Origin: Betaproteobacteria bacterium
GTDB taxonomy: Bacteria; Pseudomonadota; Gammaproteobacteria; Burkholderiales; SG8-41
NCBI GenBank assembly: GCA_028292435.1
Contig: JAQGMI010000008.1
Coordinates: 17,452 to 81,451 of the forward strand
DNA length: 64,000 nucleotides
Reading direction: 5' to 3'
In this document: positions 52,653 through 61,232 of the stretch, in pieces
How the letters are laid out: the number at the start of each line of letters is the position of its first letter
Position numbering within the stretch: position 1 is the first letter of the stretch
Notes under the pieces: generated by a model
The model's database searches: none
Told to the model about the DNA's origin: nothing
Seen by the model: the letters and a program-made list of their open reading frames with translations, nothing else
Made by a program: the position numbers and the translations under genes

Positions 52653-53537
52653 ATGAAGGACGAATTCCGCAGACGGCGCGATGGCGTGACGATCCCCACC
52701 ATCTGGATCGCGATCGCGCTGTCGGTGCTGCTTCATATCGCGCTGATGTGGAAGTATCTGCCGCAGATCCGGATGCCCTCGCCGGAACTCGACGAGCGTG
52801 GACAATCGAGCGGTTCGCTTTCGGTTCAACTCGCGCCGCCGCGTCCGCCGCCCGTGCCCGCGATCCAGGCGCGCCCTGCGCCACCGCCATCGCCACCGCC
52901 GCGTCCCAGTCCGCCCAAGGCGTCCCGTCCGGTGCGTCCGCCGCCCGTGCTTGCGATGCGGACGCCGCCGCCATCGCCCGCACCGACAATCCCGGTGCCC
53001 GCACCCGCCGCGCCCGTCACGCCGCCGCCCGTGGGCGATTTCGCATCGAACATCGAAGCCCGCCGCCGCGCCCGCGGCGAATCTACGCCACCGCCTTCCG
53101 CCGAGATTCCGATGGAAGCGCCGCCCGTCGCCGAAGACGACCGGACGCGCGCCAATCGCATAGCCGCCGCCAATCTTGCGACGAAGAAACAAACGTTCGG
53201 CTACGATCCGTCGCAAGGCGGCGGCGTGTTCCAGATCGTGCGCATCAATTATCTGGACGCCGAGTTTCTTTTCTTCGGCTGGAACAAGGACATCCGCCGC
53301 AACACCAAGCAGTTGATCGAAGTACCCAAAGGCAACAACGCCGACACTCGCATCGCCGTCGTGCGCAAAATGATCGCGATCATACGCGAGCACGAAGAGG
53401 GAGATTTCTTATGGGAGTCACAGAGACTTGGCCGCAATCTCACGCTGTCCGCACGGGCGCGCGACAATGCGAGCCTCGAACAGTTCATGATGCTGGAATT
53501 TTTCGAAGACCCGCAGCGGCCAGCACCGTTGCGTTAA
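52653..53537 (+). CDS. membrane-anchored proline-rich protein with a conserved C-terminal domain
   Basis: 294 residues from ATG 52653. One transmembrane helix (about residues 13-35, TIPTIWIAIALSVLLHIALMW) follows a basic KDEFRRRRD head, so the protein is anchored with the rest in the periplasm. A Pro-rich linker (about 60-140) resembles TonB or TolA spacers. The C-terminal 95 residues contain FQIVRINYLDAEFLFFGWNK and look folded. TonB family is possible, but the TonB C-terminal signature is not seen. Function unknown. It is followed by Bug receptor 10 with an overlap of the stop and a possible start. Confidence 0.65.
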   Translation: MKDEFRRRRDGVTIPTIWIAIALSVLLHIALMWKYLPQIRMPSPELDERGQSSGSLSVQLAPPRPPPVPAIQARPAPPPSPPPRPSPPKASRPVRPPPVLAMRTPPPSPAPTIPVPAPAAPVTPPPVGDFASNIEARRRARGESTPPPSAEIPMEAPPVAEDDRTRANRIAAANLATKKQTFGYDPSQGGGVFQIVRINYLDAEFLFFGWNKDIRRNTKQLIEVPKGNNADTRIAVVRKMIAIIREHEEGDFLWESQRLGRNLTLSARARDNASLEQFMMLEFFEDPQRPAPLR

Positions 53538-53554
53538 TGGAGTTTTCATATCGC

Positions 53555-54520
53555 ATGTCGGCACTTCGCTTTGCTTGCGTGACAGCCGTACTGCTGTTCG
53601 CGGTGGTAAGCCACGCTCAACCCTACCCGACCAAACCCGTTCGGCTCGTGATCACGTACCCGCCGGGCGGCAATACCGACCTCGTCGGCCGCGCGCTCGC
53701 GCAGAAGATGAGCGAATCGATCGGTCAACAGGTCGTCGTGGACAACCGCGGCGGCGCCGGCGGCGTGCTCGGCAGCATGATCACTGCGCAGGCTGCGCCC
53801 GACGGCTACACGATCATGCTTGGCACATCGGCCGGCATGGTGATCAATCCGCTGCTGTCGTCGAAGCTCAGTTACGATCCGGTCAAAGATTTCGCGCCGG
53901 TCAGCATGGTGGTGATCGTGCCGCAGTTACTTGTGGTGAACCCGCAGCTGCCGGCGAAAAACGTGCGCGAACTGATTGCACTCGCCAAAGCAAAGCCGGG
54001 CTATCTCAACGCAGGCTCGAGCGGCGTCGGCACGCCCAATCATTTCGGCACTGAACTATTGAAATGGCTCGCCGGCGTCAACATCGTGCATGTGCCGTAC
54101 AAAGGCGGCGGACCGGCAATCACAGATCTCATCGGCGGCCAGATTCAGATGGCATTCAGCAGCGTGCCGGCGGTGCTGCCGCATATCAAGGCCGGACGCC
54201 TTGTTGCACTGGGCGTCGGCAGCGCGAAACGTTCGCCGGCATTGCCGAACATTCCGACGATTGCCGAAGCGGGCGTGCCGGGCTACGAATACACGACGTG
54301 GTACGGCATTTTCGCGCCGGTTCGGCTGCCGCGTCCGCTGGTCATGCGATTGAATGCCGAAATTGTCAAAGCGATGGAATTGCCGGATATCAAAGAGCGC
54401 TTTACGGCGCTCGGCGGCGATCCCGAACCCGGCACGCCGGAAGCATTGCAAGCTTATATGGCGAACGAATCCGCCAAGTGGGCAAAAATCATCAAGGCGG
54501 CCAACATCCGCCTTGAGTAG
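53555..54520 (+). CDS. Bug/TctC-type solute receptor 10
   Basis: 321 residues from ATG 53555 (ATG 53537, which overlaps the previous stop, is possible). The signal peptide ends near SHAQPYP. Motifs are KPVRLVITYPPGGNTD, DNRGGAGGVLG, PDGYT, GVGTPNHFG and HVPYKGGGPAITDLIGG. A periplasmic carboxylate-binding protein. It converges on the alpha/beta hydrolase at 54548. Ligand unknown. Confidence 0.9.
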   Translation: MSALRFACVTAVLLFAVVSHAQPYPTKPVRLVITYPPGGNTDLVGRALAQKMSESIGQQVVVDNRGGAGGVLGSMITAQAAPDGYTIMLGTSAGMVINPLLSSKLSYDPVKDFAPVSMVVIVPQLLVVNPQLPAKNVRELIALAKAKPGYLNAGSSGVGTPNHFGTELLKWLAGVNIVHVPYKGGGPAITDLIGGQIQMAFSSVPAVLPHIKAGRLVALGVGSAKRSPALPNIPTIAEAGVPGYEYTTWYGIFAPVRLPRPLVMRLNAEIVKAMELPDIKERFTALGGDPEPGTPEALQAYMANESAKWAKIIKAANIRLE

Positions 54521-54547
54521 CCTTGAAAATCGCGTCAGCGCCGCAGT

Positions 54548-55426
54548 TTACTTTAGCTCGCGCAGCACGAACTCGATGATTTTTTCGATCGCGCCGCGCG
54601 CAGCCTCGGAGTTCGGATCGGTCGTGATAAAGGCTTCGCCGACGCCGTCGAACGTATGCAGCTCGACGCGACCGCCGGCTTTTCGATAGCTCGCGATAAA
54701 CTCATCGCGGTTGGGCTTTGGATGCGCAATGTCAGCCGTGCCCTGGATGTAAACGACCGGCGGCAGCTCGACTTTCTCCCCGCGCACGAGCGCCTGCGTC
54801 GGGTTGCCTTCGAGCATCTCTGCCTCGCCGCCGCCCCAGTATTTGTCATGGCCACTCACCCAACCGTCGGCCGCGTCCTTCAGTTTCGCGGCGCTGCTCG
54901 ATTGCGCGTTTTTGGCATAGCGATAGCGGCCGAGCGGATCGATTACCGGCCAGCACATCACGGCGCAATGAATCTTCGCGTCGAACGCCTGCTTGCCGGG
55001 CAGCGGTAGCGCCGCATAACGCGGATCGTTCGGCCGCATCGCCGTCAGCATCGCCTGATGACCGCCGCTCGACACGCCGAGAATGCCGACGCGGTCCGCG
55101 CGCCCGTTCCACTCCGCTGCGTGCAGCTTGCACCAGCGCACCGCGTAATTGATGTCGACGAGCGACGCCGGATAGCGCGCTTCAGGCGGCATGCGGAAAT
55201 CAAGCGAGACGACGATCACGCCGCTTTTCGCGAGCGGCTCGTCGGTACCCGCGTCGCTCGTGCGGTCCTTCTTGCACCATGCGCCGCCGTGCAGATCGAC
55301 GATGATCGGAAACGGGCCCGTGCCTTTCGGCTTGTAAATGCGGGCGAGCAGCGGCTTGTCGCCGTGGCGCAAATATTCGACGTCGCTCACGTCGATTTCG
55401 TATTGGGTCAACTCGGCAGTGGTCAT
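54548..55426 (-). CDS. alpha/beta hydrolase with esterase/lipase-like oxyanion motif
   Basis: 292 residues. Oxyanion motif HGGAW (46-50) and nucleophile elbow GVSSG with Ser119 are clear, as in the BD-FAE/hormone-sensitive-lipase group. The catalytic acid lies in GTADIAHPK. The position that usually reads GHxF near the end is GEAF here (DGVGEAFITT), so the catalytic histidine may be replaced by glutamate or supplied elsewhere. No signal peptide. Substrate unknown. Convergent with Bug receptor 10. Confidence 0.78.
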   Translation of the reverse strand: MTTAELTQYEIDVSDVEYLRHGDKPLLARIYKPKGTGPFPIIVDLHGGAWCKKDRTSDAGTDEPLAKSGVIVVSLDFRMPPEARYPASLVDINYAVRWCKLHAAEWNGRADRVGILGVSSGGHQAMLTAMRPNDPRYAALPLPGKQAFDAKIHCAVMCWPVIDPLGRYRYAKNAQSSSAAKLKDAADGWVSGHDKYWGGGEAEMLEGNPTQALVRGEKVELPPVVYIQGTADIAHPKPNRDEFIASYRKAGGRVELHTFDGVGEAFITTDPNSEAARGAIEKIIEFVLRELK

Positions 55427-55530
55427 AAGTCCTCCTCAGAAGCAGACGATTCTACGGCAAATCTCAAGCGTCCGTGATGCCGAGGCCGCACCGAATTCCG
55501 TGCGAAAATCGCCGCATCAAGGAGAACAAC

Positions 55531-56340
55531 GTGACACAGAACGTCGAACGCGCGCTCGTCAAAACCAGCATGGGTTTTATCCATTACCGGGCCGCCGGCA
55601 ACGGCAAGCCGGTCGTGCTCCTGCACATGAATCAGCAATCGTCTGCGCTGTACCTGGAATTGATCGCGGCGCTTGCGCCGAAAGTGCGCGCGATTGCAAT
55701 CGATTATCCGAGTCATGGCATGTCCGACCATGTCTCGTTGCAACCAACGATCAACGACTACGCGCGCTGGGTGATTGAAGTCATGGACGCCCTGCAATTG
55801 AAAACCTCAAGCTTCATCGGTGAATCGGGCGGCGCCGTGATCGCCATCGACCTTGCCGTAAACCTTGCCCAGCGCGTCGACAAAATCGTCATGGTCAATT
55901 GCCCATGGTATCCGGACGCGCAAACGGCAACGCGCAACCACGGCGCGCTGAAAACCGGCGCACGGCCAAGCGATTCATCTGGATTTCCAACAACTCGTAC
56001 AATCGACTTCGTGCTCGCCAACGATCCGGCGCACTCGCCGATGCAGCCGACTCAATCGTGGATGGACCGCATCAATCGCGCCCAACTCGAAGCCGGTCGC
56101 GAACGCTGGCAGGTGCTCGATGCGCTGCATCAGTACGACATGCCGGCCAATCTTCCGCGCGTGCAGCGTCCGGCATTGCAACTGACCGGCGAGCATTTTA
56201 TCTACCGGAAGGACCACGCTGAATTTGCCGCACGCATGAAGGATCTGAAACAGGCCGTGATTCCGGGTGGACGCTGCTGCGTCGGCTGGGAGAAAGCGGA
56301 CGAGATTGCGCGCCATAGCATCGAGTTCATCGGCGCATGA
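55531..56340 (+). CDS. alpha/beta hydrolase (GTG start)
   Basis: 269 residues from GTG 55531, directly behind AAGGAGAACAAC. Nucleophile elbow IGESGGAVIA. The oxyanion-side motif is VLLHMNQQS in place of the usual HGxxG. Soluble and cytoplasmic. It overlaps Bug receptor 11 by 4 bases (ATGA), so the hydrolase probably acts on the imported compound or an ester of it (inference). Substrate unknown. Confidence 0.8.
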   Translation: MTQNVERALVKTSMGFIHYRAAGNGKPVVLLHMNQQSSALYLELIAALAPKVRAIAIDYPSHGMSDHVSLQPTINDYARWVIEVMDALQLKTSSFIGESGGAVIAIDLAVNLAQRVDKIVMVNCPWYPDAQTATRNHGALKTGARPSDSSGFPTTRTIDFVLANDPAHSPMQPTQSWMDRINRAQLEAGRERWQVLDALHQYDMPANLPRVQRPALQLTGEHFIYRKDHAEFAARMKDLKQAVIPGGRCCVGWEKADEIARHSIEFIGA

Positions 56341-57473
56341 CCAAGCGGGTTGCTGGCGCATGCGCGGCGATTCTGATCGCGACGACTTCAACGTCCGGAT
56401 GGTGCGCTGATGCTGCAGTTGATTACCCGAATCGCCCGAATCGCCTCGTCGTGCCTTTCCCGCCGGGTGGGCTGGACGCGAGCAGTGAGCAGGGTACCCG
56501 CTTGCGGGATGCGAACGTCCGCGAGTCGGACGCGGCCACCGTATTAATCGCGCAAAATTCTATTCGGGCGGACGAATATCCCGCCCGGCCAATCCGGCTG
56601 GTTGTGCCGTTCCCTCCAGGTGGCGGTACTGACATCGTGGCGCGCACCATCGTCGTGAAACTGACCGAAGGTTGGGGCCAGCAGGTCATCATCGATAATC
56701 GCGGCGGCGCCGGCGGCGTGATCGGCGCGGATACGGTCGCGAAGTCAACAGCCGATGGTTACACCTTGCTGTTCGGCACGCCGGGTGCGCTGGTCATCAA
56801 CCCGCTGCTAAACAGTAAATTGCCGTATAACGCGACGCGCGATTTCACGCCGGTCAGCCTGCTCGCGTTGAATCCGCAGTTGCTCGCCGTGCATCAGTCG
56901 CTGCCCGTGACGAGCGTCAAGGAATTGATCGCGTTAGCCAAAGCGCAACCCGGCCGCTTAAATTACGCGTCGGTCGGCGAAGGCACGCCGAACCATCTGG
57001 CGATGGAATTATTCAAAACGATGACCGCGACGAGCATCGTCCATGTTCCTTACAAGGGCGCCGCGCCCGCAGTCACCGATCTCGTCGGCGGCCACGTGCA
57101 GCTCATGTTCAATCCGATGCCGCCGCTGATGCCGCATGTCAAAAGCGGTCGGGTGCGTGCGCTTGCCGTCGGCAGCACGCAGCGTTCGGGCGCGCTGCCT
57201 GAGATTCCAACCGTCGCGGAAGCCGGCGTGCCGGGCTATGAATACGTGACGTGGTACAGCATCGTCGCGCCGGCGAAAACACCGCGCGCAGTTGTCGGCA
57301 AACTGAATGCACGGCTCGCCGCAGTCCTGGCGATGCCCGATGTTGCACAGCGGCTGTCGGTTCAGGGCGCCGAGCCGCGCGCGAGCAGCCCCGAGGAACT
57401 CGCACGCTTTATCGAGCAGGATACAAAGCGGCTCGGCGACATCATTCGCGCCGCCGGCATCAAGGGCGAATAG
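56337..57473 (+). CDS. Bug/TctC-type solute receptor 11 with duplicated N-terminal segment
   Basis: 378 residues, about 55 longer than the other Bug receptors. The first-strand and ligand-loop segment occurs twice: YPNRPNRLVVPFPPGG at residues 30-45 and YPARPIRLVVPFPPGG at 81-96, joined by a 35-residue insert with a possible second signal-like stretch (TVLIAQNSIRADE). The downstream body is normal (DNRGGAGGVIG, ADGYT, HVPYKGAAPAVTDL). It may be a fusion of a broken receptor N-terminus to an intact one. It is coupled to the hydrolase upstream. Confidence 0.85.
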   Translation: MTKRVAGACAAILIATTSTSGWCADAAVDYPNRPNRLVVPFPPGGLDASSEQGTRLRDANVRESDAATVLIAQNSIRADEYPARPIRLVVPFPPGGGTDIVARTIVVKLTEGWGQQVIIDNRGGAGGVIGADTVAKSTADGYTLLFGTPGALVINPLLNSKLPYNATRDFTPVSLLALNPQLLAVHQSLPVTSVKELIALAKAQPGRLNYASVGEGTPNHLAMELFKTMTATSIVHVPYKGAAPAVTDLVGGHVQLMFNPMPPLMPHVKSGRVRALAVGSTQRSGALPEIPTVAEAGVPGYEYVTWYSIVAPAKTPRAVVGKLNARLAAVLAMPDVAQRLSVQGAEPRASSPEELARFIEQDTKRLGDIIRAAGIKGE

Positions 57474-57486
57474 CGCAGCGAGCCGA

Positions 57487-58644
57487 CTATTTCGCGGGCA
57501 GCGTCTGCATGCCCTTGAAAGTGAATTTCTGCACGCGCTTGCCGTCCTGCACTTCGGTCACGTAGAGATTGCCCTTGGTGTCGACGTTCATGTGATGAAT
57601 CACATAGAACTCGCCGGGCGCGACACCCGGACGCCCGAATGAATCGAGCGGCTCGAGCGTCTTGCGATCGAGCACCCAGATGCGCGCAGGGCTGCGGCTC
57701 GCGACGTACAGAAATTTCTGTTCGGGGTCCTGCGAGAATGCCGTGCTCGCGACGGTCTGCCCGTTGCCGCAATGCGGCGCCTCGCACCAGCGATCGATGA
57801 ATTTCTGCGTTACGTATTTGCCGTCGATCGTGAAAACCTGTACGCGCTTGCCTGCGCGGTCGGACACGTAGACCAGGCCATCGTTCGACACGCGCGCGGC
57901 ATGCACGGTGCTGAATTGCGCGGGACCGTCGTCGTTGATTTCCTTGGCCGGTATGCGCGATGCGTCGGGGACCTTGGGCGGCGGCGGCAGCGATGCGGGT
58001 TCCTTGCCGAACGCGCCCCACATGCGCTTGAACTTGCCGGTGTCCGCATCGAACACAATGATGCGATTGTTGCCATAGCCGTCGGCCACGAAAAGCTCAT
58101 TCGTTTTTGCGTAGACGAAAGTGTCAGCCGCTTCCTTGACGTTCTCGGTATCGAGATTGCCCTTGCTCGCGCTTTTATGGCCGATCTGCATGACGAACTT
58201 GCCGGCCTTCGTGAACTTCACCAGGTGATTGTCGGTTTTTCCGTTGCCGCCGAGCCACACAAAGCCCTTGGGATCGACGTAAATGCCATGCTCGATCTCG
58301 GGCCAGTCGTAACCTTCGCCGGGGCCGCCCCAGCCTTGAACGAAATTGCCGTTCTCGTCGAATTCGAGCACCGGCGGCGCCGCACGGCCTTTTTGATCGG
58401 TGCGCACTGAAATCGGTCTTTGCAGCACCCACGCATGGCCGTTCTCGTCGATCGATACGCTGGAGACCTGGCCGAATACCCACTTCGCGGGCAGCTTGGG
58501 CCAATTCGGGTCGACTTCGAATCTCGGTACTTCGCGCGCGGCTTTTTGCGTCGTTTGGGCCGTAGCCGGGCAGACACCGAGGAACACACCGTGCACGAAC
58601 ATTAGGCCGGCGAGCGCGAGGCCGCCGCTGAAAATCGATTTCAT
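57487..58644 (-). CDS. secreted NHL/six-bladed beta-propeller protein 1
   Basis: 385 residues from ATG 58644, behind a near-perfect AGGAGGTGAT. The signal peptide ends TAQTTQKA. The mature part has repeated blades such as VSIDENGHAWVLQRP, ELFVADGYGNNRIIVFD, GLVYVSDRAGKRVQVF and GNLYVTEVQDGKRVQKF, plus WGGPGEGYDWPEIEHGIYV near the middle. NHL-type propellers bind ligands or proteins; catalysis is not implied. A paralogue lies at 62513. Convergent with Bug receptor 11. Confidence 0.83.
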   Translation of the reverse strand: MKSIFSGGLALAGLMFVHGVFLGVCPATAQTTQKAAREVPRFEVDPNWPKLPAKWVFGQVSSVSIDENGHAWVLQRPISVRTDQKGRAAPPVLEFDENGNFVQGWGGPGEGYDWPEIEHGIYVDPKGFVWLGGNGKTDNHLVKFTKAGKFVMQIGHKSASKGNLDTENVKEAADTFVYAKTNELFVADGYGNNRIIVFDADTGKFKRMWGAFGKEPASLPPPPKVPDASRIPAKEINDDGPAQFSTVHAARVSNDGLVYVSDRAGKRVQVFTIDGKYVTQKFIDRWCEAPHCGNGQTVASTAFSQDPEQKFLYVASRSPARIWVLDRKTLEPLDSFGRPGVAPGEFYVIHHMNVDTKGNLYVTEVQDGKRVQKFTFKGMQTLPAK

Positions 58645-58791
58645 ATCACCTCCTCCTGGATTGCGGCCGACAAAATTCGGCCGCTTGTTTGCGCATGATT
58701 GTGCCACAGCTCGGCGGCGCAGAACGACGCGCGGAAATGGCACAATGGCGCTTCTTCAACGCAGTTAGCGCGCAGCAAAGGAAAAATCACG

Positions 58792-59616
58792 ATGGGCAAG
58801 CAAGCGGACGGCAATTCGTTCGGCATCTCGGGCCGGGTCGCCGTTGTAACGGGCGGCAATCGCAACATCGGGCGCAGCATCGTGCTGACGCTCGCCAGAG
58901 AAGGGGTCACCACCGTCGTGTTGTATCGCGACGGCGAAGACGAAGCCAAAGAAGTCTGCGCCGAAGTCGCCGCAATCGGCGCGCCGGCAGCGATGTATCA
59001 GGCGGACCTTGCCGACACCACGAGCCTCGCGCCGCTGGTTAAAAAAATTGAGAAGACACACGGCAGCATCGACATCCTGGTGAACAATGCAGCGATCCGC
59101 CCCAATACCAAGATCTCGAAGATCACCCTCGAAGAATGGGACCTTGTATTTAACACCAACCTCAAAGCGCCGTTTTTCCTGAGCCAGGCGGTGTTGCCCG
59201 GCATGATCAAGCGCAAATGGGGCCGCATCATCAATATCGGCGGCACCGATGCTTACTGGGGCAAGGTCAGGCGCGCGCATGGCGTGAGCGCCAAGCTCGG
59301 GCTGGTCGGGCTCACGCGTGCGATGGCGCTCGAAGTCGCGCGTTTCGGTGTCACCATCAATGTCGTCATCCCGGGCACCATCGACACGGTGCGCCCGCAT
59401 CCCGAGTGGTACCCGGAACTTAAAAGCGGCTACGCCGAGCGGCTCGAGCGTATTCCGATGGCCCGACTCGGCCATCCGCAGCAAGTCGCCAACGCCTGCC
59501 TGTTTCTCGCCAGCGAACTGGCGTCGTTCACGACCGCGCAGGAATTGTTCGCGAGCGGCGGCGCCGTGCCGCTGGTGCGCCAGACGCTCGACGAATACAG
59601 CGCCGAAGAATTTTGA
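58792..59616 (+). CDS. SDR-family protein with altered catalytic residues
   Basis: 274 residues. The NAD(P) loop TGGNRNIG and the VNNAA segment are normal. The catalytic serine region reads IINIGGTDAYW and the Tyr-x3-Lys site reads HGVSAKLG, with glycine at the tyrosine position. Usual SDR chemistry is therefore doubtful; another residue may substitute. FabG-like reductase or a non-enzymatic role are alternatives. AAAGGA precedes ATG 58792. A methyltransferase gene follows in the same direction. Confidence 0.8.
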   Translation: MGKQADGNSFGISGRVAVVTGGNRNIGRSIVLTLAREGVTTVVLYRDGEDEAKEVCAEVAAIGAPAAMYQADLADTTSLAPLVKKIEKTHGSIDILVNNAAIRPNTKISKITLEEWDLVFNTNLKAPFFLSQAVLPGMIKRKWGRIINIGGTDAYWGKVRRAHGVSAKLGLVGLTRAMALEVARFGVTINVVIPGTIDTVRPHPEWYPELKSGYAERLERIPMARLGHPQQVANACLFLASELASFTTAQELFASGGAVPLVRQTLDEYSAEEF

Positions 59617-59645
59617 CCGCGCTTAAGCGGAACGTGCGGCCCAAC

Positions 59646-60107
59646 ATGCACTGGCTCGAGCTCAAAGTACCGCCGCCGGTCGTCGCGCTCTGCCTTGCGG
59701 GCGCGATGTGGCTGGCGGCGCGCGCACTTCCACTATTGCACTACGAACTGCCGGGCCGCAACGTCATCGCGATCGCGCTGATTGCAGCCGGCATTGCGGC
59801 GGACATCGCCAGCATCGTCGCTTTCGCGCGGGCGCGCACGACGGTCAATCCGCTCAAACCGGCGTCCACATCGACGCTCGTCACGACCGGCATTAATCGC
59901 TATACGCGTAATCCCATGTACCTCGGCATGCTGATGTCACTGCTGGCGTGGGCAATTTATCTGGCGAACGCATCTGCCCTCGCCCTGCTGCCGGCATTCG
60001 TGCTTTACCTCAATCGCTTCCAGATCGAACCGGAAGAAAAAGCGCTGACCACCTTATTTGGCGAGGCCTTCAACGCCTATAAAGTGCGCGTACGCCGATG
60101 GCTGTGA
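59646..60107 (+). CDS. ICMT/phospholipid-methyltransferase-like membrane protein
   Basis: 153 residues from ATG 59646; TTG 59613 overlaps the previous stop and is less likely. There are three to four membrane helices. The C-terminal pattern GINRYTRNPMYLGML and EEKALTTLFGEAFNAYKVRV is typical of isoprenylcysteine carboxylmethyltransferase/PEMT-like small proteins, which bind S-adenosylmethionine at the membrane face. The acceptor is unknown. It follows the SDR gene. Confidence 0.78.
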   Translation: MHWLELKVPPPVVALCLAGAMWLAARALPLLHYELPGRNVIAIALIAAGIAADIASIVAFARARTTVNPLKPASTSTLVTTGINRYTRNPMYLGMLMSLLAWAIYLANASALALLPAFVLYLNRFQIEPEEKALTTLFGEAFNAYKVRVRRWL

Positions 60108-60168
60108 TGACTGTGATGGCGATGCTTCTGGCACAATCGCGCCTCAACCTCGAACACAGGAACGCCGC

Positions 60169-61203
60169 ATGAGCAAAAAGATAGCCGTATTAGGCGCCGG
60201 CGCGATCGGCAGCAGCGTCAGCGCCGATCTGACGCAAGCCGGACTTGACGTCACCGTGATCGATCAGTGGCCAGCGCAGGTCGAGGCCATGCAGGCGCAC
60301 GGACTGCGTATACAGATGCGCGACCGCGAACTGCGCGTGCCGGTGCGGGCGCTGCATCTGTGCGATCTCTCATCGGCGCGCCTGGAATTCGATTTCGTGT
60401 TTCTCGCCGTCAAATCGAACGATCACCGCTGGCTGACCGAATTCATCAAGCCTTATCTGAAAAGCGATGGCGTCCTTGTCCCGGTGCAGAACGGGTTCAA
60501 TGACGATTCAATCGCAACCATTGTCGGGCGCAACCGCGTCGTCGGCTGCGCGCTCGAGTTGTCCGCGGAGATCTTCACGCCGGGTTTGGTGAAGCGCAAT
60601 ACGGCGCCTGAGACGACCTGGTTCGGCATCGGCGAACTCGACGGTCTTGCCACCCCGCGCCTGAAGGAAATCGCGAAGATCATGGGCAATGTCGGCCACG
60701 TCGAATTGACCGGCAACATCTACAGCACCAAGTGGACCAAGCTCGTCGCCAACACGATGACCATGGGCCCGTTCGGCCTGATGGGTCTTGGCAACTCGGA
60801 AGCCGCCAATGTGACCGGCATGTTCGAGCTGTCGGTTGCCCTCGGCAAGGAATCGGCGGCCGTCGGCGAAGCGCTCGGCTACCGGCTGCAGCCGATCTTC
60901 GGGCTGCGCGCCGACGAGTTTGCCGGCACGACTGAAGAAAATCTGGTGAAAGCAATGAAAACGCTGCTCGGCCACATCACGCACGGCCGCACCGCGCCGA
61001 TCCACGATCACATCAAAGGCCGCACCAGCGAGATGGAATACATACCGGGCGTCGTGTCGCGCAAGGGCCGCGAACTTGGCATCGCCACCCCGCTCAACGA
61101 TGCGGTCGTCGCCATCGATCGAAAAATCAATCGCGGCGAACTCAAGATGGACCGCGCCAATTTCGAATTGTTAAAGCAAAGCGTTCAATCTGCCAGTCAA
61201 TAA
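60169..61203 (+). CDS. ketopantoate reductase family protein
   Basis: 344 residues. The Rossmann loop GAGAIGSSVSADL is at the N-terminus and KSNDHRW follows the NADP region. The helical C-terminal ApbA domain includes STKWTKLVANTM, with the conserved lysine, and GRTSEMEYIPG. 2-Dehydropantoate reductases of this size are often paralogues of PanE with other 2-oxo-acid substrates. It has no panB/panC neighbours, so a pantothenate role is uncertain. AGGAA precedes ATG 60169. Confidence 0.82.
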   Translation: MSKKIAVLGAGAIGSSVSADLTQAGLDVTVIDQWPAQVEAMQAHGLRIQMRDRELRVPVRALHLCDLSSARLEFDFVFLAVKSNDHRWLTEFIKPYLKSDGVLVPVQNGFNDDSIATIVGRNRVVGCALELSAEIFTPGLVKRNTAPETTWFGIGELDGLATPRLKEIAKIMGNVGHVELTGNIYSTKWTKLVANTMTMGPFGLMGLGNSEAANVTGMFELSVALGKESAAVGEALGYRLQPIFGLRADEFAGTTEENLVKAMKTLLGHITHGRTAPIHDHIKGRTSEMEYIPGVVSRKGRELGIATPLNDAVVAIDRKINRGELKMDRANFELLKQSVQSASQ

Positions 61204-61232
61204 AAACCGACATCAATAAGAGAGGAGAAGCA

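Noticed and set aside
52748..53554. Extension of Bug receptor 10 upstream to 52748
   Set aside because: That stretch is the shifted-frame shadow of the proline-rich protein gene; the receptor signal peptide begins at 53555 (or 53537).
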